Made by a program: the position numbers and the translations under genes
Notes under the pieces: model-generated
What the model saw: only the letters and a program-made list of their open reading frames with translations
Database searches by the model: none
What the model was told of the DNA's origin: nothing
Part shown: in pieces, positions 59,464 through 64,000 of the stretch
Numbering within the stretch: position 1 is the stretch's first letter
How the letters are laid out: the number at the start of each line of letters is the position of its first letter
Source: Virgibacillus dokdonensis
GTDB lineage: Bacteria > Bacillota > Bacilli > Bacillales > Amphibacillaceae
Direction: 5' to 3'
Assembly (NCBI RefSeq): GCF_900166595.1
Contig: NZ_LT745762.1
Location: 179,971-243,970, forward strand
DNA: 64,000 bases

Positions 59464-60171
59464 TTACAAAAATAGTAGATACACAGAGTAAACGAAGCCT
59501 ACCATTATAACAGCTGGTAATAGATTTCCTATTCTTATAGATGTAATATTTAATAGATTTAGTCCAATTGCTATAATTAATAAGCCGCCTACCCCTGTTA
59601 CTTCAGTGATGAAACCATCCAAATATGCTTTAGGCACGATACCTTCTATTTGTGTAGCTAATAGAGCAATAGAACCTTGATATAATAGTACAGGAATAAC
59701 TGATAATATAACACCAAATCCTAACGTTGTCGTCAATACTAAGGAGACAAAGCCATCTAGTATGCCTTTTGTTATTAAAACTTCATGATCTCCCCGCAAA
59801 CCACTATCTAATGCTCCAATAATGGCCATTGCACCAATTACAAATATTAAAGAGGCTGTAACAAAACCTTGCGAAACTCGTGTATCATCTTCTTTAGAAC
59901 CTAATTGATTGCCAACCCATTTTCCTAATTGATTTAAACGGTCTTCTAAGCGAAGCCATTCTCCTATAACAGCTCCCATTAGTAAGCTTAGTAAAACCAC
60001 AATAATTTGTTCCGTAACAAAAGCCATTTGCAAACCAATTAATAAGACAGCTAAACCGATTCCTTGCATGATAGTCTCTTTATACCGCTCTGGAATTTTA
60101 GTGAATACTAAACCTAGTAAGCTGCCAATAATAATTAAAACTCCATTTATAATGGTACCATATAATGCTAT
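59464..60171 (-). CDS. DUF554 (YdfK/YqgA-like) membrane protein, apparent ATA start
   Basis: The conserved frame runs back past the first ATG (60069) for 34 codons: ALYGTIINGVLIIIGSLLGLVFTKIPERYKETIMQGIG, the normal DUF554 start. At the expected Met is ATA (60171), preceded by GGGGAGG at 8 bp. An in-frame TAA lies just upstream, and no ATG, GTG or TTG intervenes. Full length is then 235 residues with about seven helices, as in the family. It may be read from ATA, or a start mutation may leave a truncated product from 60069. The function is unknown. Confidence 0.78.
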   Translation of the reverse strand: MALYGTIINGVLIIIGSLLGLVFTKIPERYKETIMQGIGLAVLLIGLQMAFVTEQIIVVLLSLLMGAVIGEWLRLEDRLNQLGKWVGNQLGSKEDDTRVSQGFVTASLIFVIGAMAIIGALDSGLRGDHEVLITKGILDGFVSLVLTTTLGFGVILSVIPVLLYQGSIALLATQIEGIVPKAYLDGFITEVTGVGGLLIIAIGLNLLNITSIRIGNLLPAVIMVGFVYSVYLLFL

Positions 60172-60202
60172 TTTGTCCGCCTCCCCTATTTAAATATGTC
60201 AC

Positions 60203-60218
60203 TGTTTCACGTGAAACA
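60203..60218. promoter_or_regulatory. parS site (perfect consensus)
   Basis: TGTTTCACGTGAAACA is the exact 16-bp palindrome bound by Spo0J/ParB in Bacillus. It lies about 300 bp downstream of spo0J. Confidence 0.97.
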
Positions 60219-60342
60219 ATTGTATGTAACTTACATTTATATGAAAACACGATTGTAGGAAAATTTAATCATAGCTCATGCATATTGATTACGAAAAAAC
60301 TGTCTTCTCTTATCTAGTGCCTTTCAGCAAAGCAAATAAATT

Positions 60343-60442
60343 TTAGAAAAACAACGGCTATCACCAAAGTCTTTAGACAATAGCCGTTGTTTTTCTTATA
60401 CTATAAACCCTGAAATTTCATACTTTCTTACAGTGTAAAACG
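60343..60442. terminator. spo0J terminator, also a head copy of the dispersed repeat
   Basis: AACAACGGCTAT pairs with ATAGCCGTTGTT, flanked by A and T runs. The flanks TTAGAAAAAC and GTTTTTCTTATACTATAAACC and the tail ATACTTTCTTACAGTG are those of the dispersed family, although the stem interior differs. Confidence 0.8.
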
Positions 60443-60524
60443 AAAGACTGACAATATTGTCAGTCTCCCAAGTTCTTATTTCTACTGTTATCCAAGTCAC
60501 AAATCAACTTCTAAAAACATGGAA

Positions 60525-61364
60525 TCATTCATTTTCAAGCGTATCAATAATACGCTGTAAATCGTTATCGTTATAAAATTCTATCTCAATTTTACCTTTA
60601 CGTTTGCCACGTTGAATGGTTACAGCAGTTCCAAACCTTTCTCTAAGAAAAGTTTCTCTTTCTTGAATAAATACATCTTTCTTTGGTTTTTCTTTTTGTT
60701 TTACAGGCTTTTCGTTCAATTGAACGATCAATTTTTCTACCTGCCTTACATTCAATTTTTCTTTTCGTATTTTTTGTACTAAGGCTTTAACTTTTGTTTT
60801 ATCCTTCAGACCCAGTATAGCACGCCCATGTCCCATGGAAAGCTCTCCATTATTTATGTAGGCAATAACGGACTCTGGCAAAGAAAGCAATCGTACCATA
60901 TTAGCGATGTGTGATCTACTTTTTCCTAAGCGTTTAGATAATTCTTCCTGTGTGATGTTTAATTCGTTCATTAAGTTAGCATACGCATGGGCCTCTTCGA
61001 TAGGAGTTAAATCCTCTCGCTGCAAGTTCTCCAATAATGCCAGTTCCATCATTTTATCATCGGTTAATTCTTTAATAATGACTGGTATCTTATCTAATCC
61101 TGCCTCTTTAGCTGCACGATATCTTCTTTCTCCTACGACAATTTCATAGCCTTTAATGCTCGCTCGAACAATCAAAGGCTGAATAATACCGTACTCAAGA
61201 ATAGATTCTTTTAACTCATCAATAGCGTCTGCGTGAAAAGTTTTTCGAGGCTGATATGGATTTGGACGGCACTCAGAAATAGCAATTTCCTCAATAACAT
61301 CATCTTGTTTTTCCTCAACCTCTGGAAAGAAAGCATTAATTCCTTTACCTAACCCTTTCGCCAT
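60525..61364 (-). CDS. spo0J: Chromosome partitioning protein ParB/Spo0J
   Basis: The 279-residue protein has the N-terminal ParA-activating peptide (GLGKGINAFF), the CTP-binding ParB/Srx domain with GERRYRAAKEAG, a helix-turn-helix (TQEELSKRLGKSRSHIANMVRLL) and a C-terminal dimer domain. It loads on parS and spreads to recruit SMC. It overlaps the soj stop by 20 bp. A perfect parS lies downstream. Confidence 0.97.
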   Translation of the reverse strand: MAKGLGKGINAFFPEVEEKQDDVIEEIAISECRPNPYQPRKTFHADAIDELKESILEYGIIQPLIVRASIKGYEIVVGERRYRAAKEAGLDKIPVIIKELTDDKMMELALLENLQREDLTPIEEAHAYANLMNELNITQEELSKRLGKSRSHIANMVRLLSLPESVIAYINNGELSMGHGRAILGLKDKTKVKALVQKIRKEKLNVRQVEKLIVQLNEKPVKQKEKPKKDVFIQERETFLRERFGTAVTIQRGKRKGKIEIEFYNDNDLQRIIDTLENE

Positions 61365-62118
61365 TGGCCATCACTTCCTTCGCTAACTCAAGATATACTT
61401 CTGCACCTTTTGACTTTGCATCATAAGTAATAATTGGCAAACCATGACTTGGCGCTTCTCCTAATCTTACATTACGTGGAATTATCGTTTGATAGACTTT
61501 GTCTTGAAAATATTTTTTCACTTCTTCAATAACTTGTAAGCCTAAATTGGTTCTAGCATCAAGCATAGTTAATAACACTCCTTCAATCATAAGTGTTTTA
61601 TTAAGATGCTTTTGTACTAGTCTAATGGTGTTTAGCAACTGACTTAGTCCTTCCAAAGCATAATACTCACATTGTACTGGAATAATGACGGAGTCAGAAG
61701 CAGTTAGTGCATTTAAAGTCAATAACCCAAGTGATGGAGGGCAATCAATGATAATGTAATCATAGTCTAGCTTCAGATTCTCTAATGATTTTTTAAGCCG
61801 TATTTCTCTAGATATTGTTGGCACCAACTCTATCTCTGCCCCAGCTAATTGGATAGTAGCAGGTATAATATCTAAATTTTCAATCGTTGTAGAAATACAT
61901 ACTTCTTCCGCAGGTAACTCTTCTACAAGGACATTATAAATACAATGTTTTACATCTGCTTTATTTACACCTGTTCCACTTGTAGCGTTACCTTGCGGGT
62001 CTACATCTACAAGAAGAACCTTATTTCCTAAATGTGCTAAACAAGCACTTAAATTAACAGATGATGTTGTTTTTCCTACGCCACCTTTCTGGTTAGCGAT
62101 GGACATTATTTTTCCCAT
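61345..62118 (-). CDS. soj: Chromosome partitioning ATPase ParA/Soj
   Basis: The 257-residue Walker-type ATPase has the deviant P-loop QKGGVGKTT at about 10-18, DVDPQGNATSG and IIDCPPSLGLLT. It acts with Spo0J in origin positioning and in control of DnaA. It is coupled to spo0J by overlap and lies 346 bp after noc. Confidence 0.97.
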   Translation of the reverse strand: MGKIMSIANQKGGVGKTTSSVNLSACLAHLGNKVLLVDVDPQGNATSGTGVNKADVKHCIYNVLVEELPAEEVCISTTIENLDIIPATIQLAGAEIELVPTISREIRLKKSLENLKLDYDYIIIDCPPSLGLLTLNALTASDSVIIPVQCEYYALEGLSQLLNTIRLVQKHLNKTLMIEGVLLTMLDARTNLGLQVIEEVKKYFQDKVYQTIIPRNVRLGEAPSHGLPIITYDAKSKGAEVYLELAKEVMANGERVR

Positions 62119-62242
62119 GTTGACACCTACCTAAAACGATATACTATCTATTTTATCATTTTTTCTTCTAAATAGTTGACTAATTTCAATTTTGTTAGCG
62201 ATTCGTAATTTTAGTAGACATAATTCTTAAGAAATACATGGA

Positions 62243-62290
62243 TTGGCGTAAAAACACCGTCATTTTTCTTATAAGATAAACGTAAATAGT
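62243..62290. repeat. Diverged head of the dispersed repeat
   Basis: GGCGTAAAAACACCG and CATTTTTCTTATAAGATAAACG echo the closing half of the head. It is one of two copies in the noc-soj gap. Confidence 0.4.
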
Positions 62291-62316
62291 GAAAACACCC
62301 ACCAGATGGGTATCCT

Positions 62317-62409
62317 GTAGAAAAACTGGCTTACCACCTTTTTTATGGCGGAGCCAGTTTTCTTATATTATAAATCAAAGGATCTTATCTTTTCCTATAG
62401 TACAATAAG
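62317..62409. terminator. noc terminator, also a head copy of the dispersed repeat
   Basis: AAAACTGGCT pairs with AGCCAGTTTT, followed by CTTATATTATAAATC and the TTTTCCTATAGTACAATAAG tail. It lies after the noc stop. Confidence 0.75.
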
Positions 62410-62464
62410 TATAATCCTTTTCTTAAACGATATGGTGATTATTAAACTTAAATATATAAATGAA

Positions 62465-63349
62465 TTATTTCTTCTTTGGAATTTTAATCGTGATTTGGTA
62501 ATAATCTTCTAAATCTTGTTCATCAGACTCAACTTCAACACCTGTATCAGAAACCATGTTAAGGGATTGACGTATCGTATTCATTGCAATACGAATATCC
62601 TTATTAAAACCTTTTCGTTTAACTGTATTCCTTTTTGCCGTTTTTTCTTTTCGCTCATTCATTTTTGCTATTTTTTCTTCTGTTTGCTTTACATTTAAAT
62701 GTTTTTCAATGATTTCTTGTAATAATTTAATTTGTTCCTCTTCATCACTTAATTTAATGAGGGCTCGAGCATGCCTCTCTGTGATATATTTTCCTAGCAA
62801 TGCTTCCTGAACTGCTTGAGGCAATTTAAGTAATCGTAACTTATTTGCAATGGTTGATTGGTTTTTTCCTAATCGTTGAGCAAGTGCTTCTTGGGTTAAA
62901 TCATGAATCTCTAATAATTGCGCATACGCTGTTGCCTCTTCGATAACCGTTAGTTCTTCACGTTGTAAATTTTCTATAAGCGCAACGGAAGCAGTCTCTG
63001 TATCCGTCATTTCTTTGACAATAGCAGAAATATGTTCCCATCCTAAGGACTCCACTGCTCGCCATCTTCTTTCCCCAGCAATAATTTCATAGTGTTGTTC
63101 TGTCTGGTCATTTTCAACCAATTGCCTAACGATAATTGGTTGGATCATACCATGTGTTTGTATCGTTTGAGCAAGTTCTTTTATCTTTTCTTCACTAAAA
63201 ATTGACCTAGGCTGATAACGATTAGGTTTTATATTTTTAACAGGGATCTGTATCACTTCATTGGAGTGAATATCTATACCTGAATCGGAATCATTTTCCT
63301 GTTCAGGTTTATCACCGATTCCAAAAAAACGGTTAAAGGGCTTCACCAT
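62465..63349 (-). CDS. noc: Nucleoid occlusion protein Noc
   Basis: The 294-residue ParB paralogue begins with an amphipathic membrane-targeting segment ([10 protein letters not shown]), as in Noc. It then has a ParB domain with [13 protein letters not shown], a helix-turn-helix ([23 protein letters not shown]) and a basic C-terminal region. It binds NBS sites and blocks FtsZ ring assembly over the nucleoid. It lies between rsmG and soj as in B. subtilis. Confidence 0.96.
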   Translation of the reverse strand: MVKPFNRFFGIGDKPEQENDSDSGIDIHSNEVIQIPVKNIKPNRYQPRSIFSEEKIKELAQTIQTHGMIQPIIVRQLVENDQTEQHYEIIAGERRWRAVESLGWEHISAIVKEMTDTETASVALIENLQREELTVIEEATAYAQLLEIHDLTQEALAQRLGKNQSTIANKLRLLKLPQAVQEALLGKYITERHARALIKLSDEEEQIKLLQEIIEKHLNVKQTEEKIAKMNERKEKTAKRNTVKRKGFNKDIRIAMNTIRQSLNMVSDTGVEVESDEQDLEDYYQITIKIPKKK

Positions 63350-63406
63350 AATCCCACACCACCTCTAATATACTATTATAATATGATCTATGTATAAAAT
63401 ATAAAA

Positions 63407-63422
63407 TGTTTCACGTGGAACA
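63407..63422. promoter_or_regulatory. parS site upstream of noc (one-base variant)
   Basis: TGTTTCACGTGGAACA reads TGTTCCACGTGAAACA on the other strand, a natural parS variant also known in B. subtilis. It lies 58 bp before noc. Confidence 0.88.
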
Positions 63423-63921
63423 TTTTATATGGAATAACTATAAATATTATAGCACAGGAAAAGCGCTTATAAAGGGAAACTTGTTTCTCTCTATCTTAAA
63501 TAGAAGATAGATAAAGAGTAAGCGAAAAAGATATATACCTTACTAAATGAATAAATTGAATATTCAATCTATATAAACTCTCTCGATAATTTACGATACA
63601 GAGATATAACCTAAAATAGAACTCCTGTTACAGTTACTTATCTAACTATAAAAGTAGCAGTATAAGAAAAAACGCAGCAGCAAACTGCTAGCGCTATACA
63701 AAATTATTACTTAATCACAAACACATACATTGCCTTTATTTTACCATATATATAATAGGAAAAATACTCATTAATCAGTCGGGGTTTTTCATCCCCTTCA
63801 TGGCTAGAGCAAATTAGATGCTGTTATCCCCCACTTCGACGCTTTCTTTCAATTAATACAGTAGGATCCTTACAGCACCTTCTATCCGGGATAGATCCTA
63901 ACATTAGACATGTGTTTCACA
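63423..63921. other. noc-rsmG intergenic region with a structured element
   Basis: About 500 bp hold no accepted gene. The part 63771-63906 has several strong pairings: GGGG 63781-63784 with CCCC 63793-63796, AGATGCTGT 63816-63824 with ACAGCACCT 63872-63880, and TAGGATC 63862-63868 with GATCCTA 63894-63900. The last two interlock as a pseudoknot. The rest is AT-rich and featureless to me. Confidence 0.5.
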
Positions 63922-64000
63922 CTATTCAATTGGCTCTTTATTTGGAAGTCCAGCTTTTCGTGGATATTTTTTAGGTGTTTTTCTTGCTTTATATATTTCA
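63922..64000 (-). CDS. rsmG: 16S rRNA (guanine-N7) methyltransferase RsmG, C-terminal end only
   Basis: The last 25 codons read EIYKARKTPKKYPRKAGLPN then KEPIE and stop at 63922. This basic KTPKKYPRKAG-PNKxPI tail is highly characteristic of RsmG (GidB). The rest lies beyond the window. Position next to noc matches B. subtilis. Confidence 0.9.
   Translation of the reverse strand, partial: EIYKARKTPKKYPRKAGLPNKEPIE

Overview
The window is low-GC Firmicutes DNA. Gene content and order point to a spore-forming, probably halotolerant Bacillaceae of the Virgibacillus/Oceanobacillus type. The right half is the origin-proximal block known from Bacillus subtilis: walRKHIJ-htrC, purA, dnaC, rplI-gdpP-yybS, rpsF-ssb-rpsR, ychF, yyaC, spo0J-soj, noc, and the 3' end of rsmG. 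A perfect parS site, a one-base parS variant and a DnaA-box cluster fit a position just beside oriC. The genus is inferred; no rRNA is present.

Layout. 1-9.1 kb: a partial AAA ATPase, a 21-bp minisatellite, a PBP4-type D,D-carboxypeptidase, a Lin0512-family gene and a 1.9k-residue LPQTG surface adhesin. 9.1-14.3 kb: a gene-poor stretch with a dispersed repeat, an IS30-family element, a short-chain dehydrogenase, a phosphatase lacking a normal start codon and a broken glyoxalase-like gene. 14.4-25.9 kb: a complete assimilatory sulfate reduction and siroheme cluster (cysH, cysJI, sumT, sirB, sirC, hemD-like, sat, SLC13 permease, cysC). 26-29 kb: a paired SMR efflux system with its TetR regulator and matching operators, then an IS3-family element. 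29-33.8 kb: a CstB-like persulfide dioxygenase/rhodanese fusion, a peroxiredoxin, an ABC exporter and a DoxX protein. 33.9-64 kb: the origin-side core genes, interrupted by an IS4-family transposase and a frameshifted methyltransferase.

How the genes work together. Sat, CysC, CysH and CysJI take sulfate to sulfide, and SumT/SirC/SirB make the siroheme that CysI needs. CstB and the peroxiredoxin could handle persulfide or peroxide by-products. WalRK with WalH, WalI and WalJ controls cell-wall metabolism. DnaC, Ssb, Soj, Spo0J and Noc serve replication and segregation, and GdpP degrades c-di-AMP.

The most unusual signals are: (i) a modular intergenic repeat family with four long copies and about ten hairpin 'heads' in 64 kb; (ii) a dense DnaA-box cluster next to htrC; (iii) a possible pseudoknotted element between noc and rsmG; (iv) three genes whose best start is ATT, ATA or ATC; and (v) the GC-rich 21-bp repeat.
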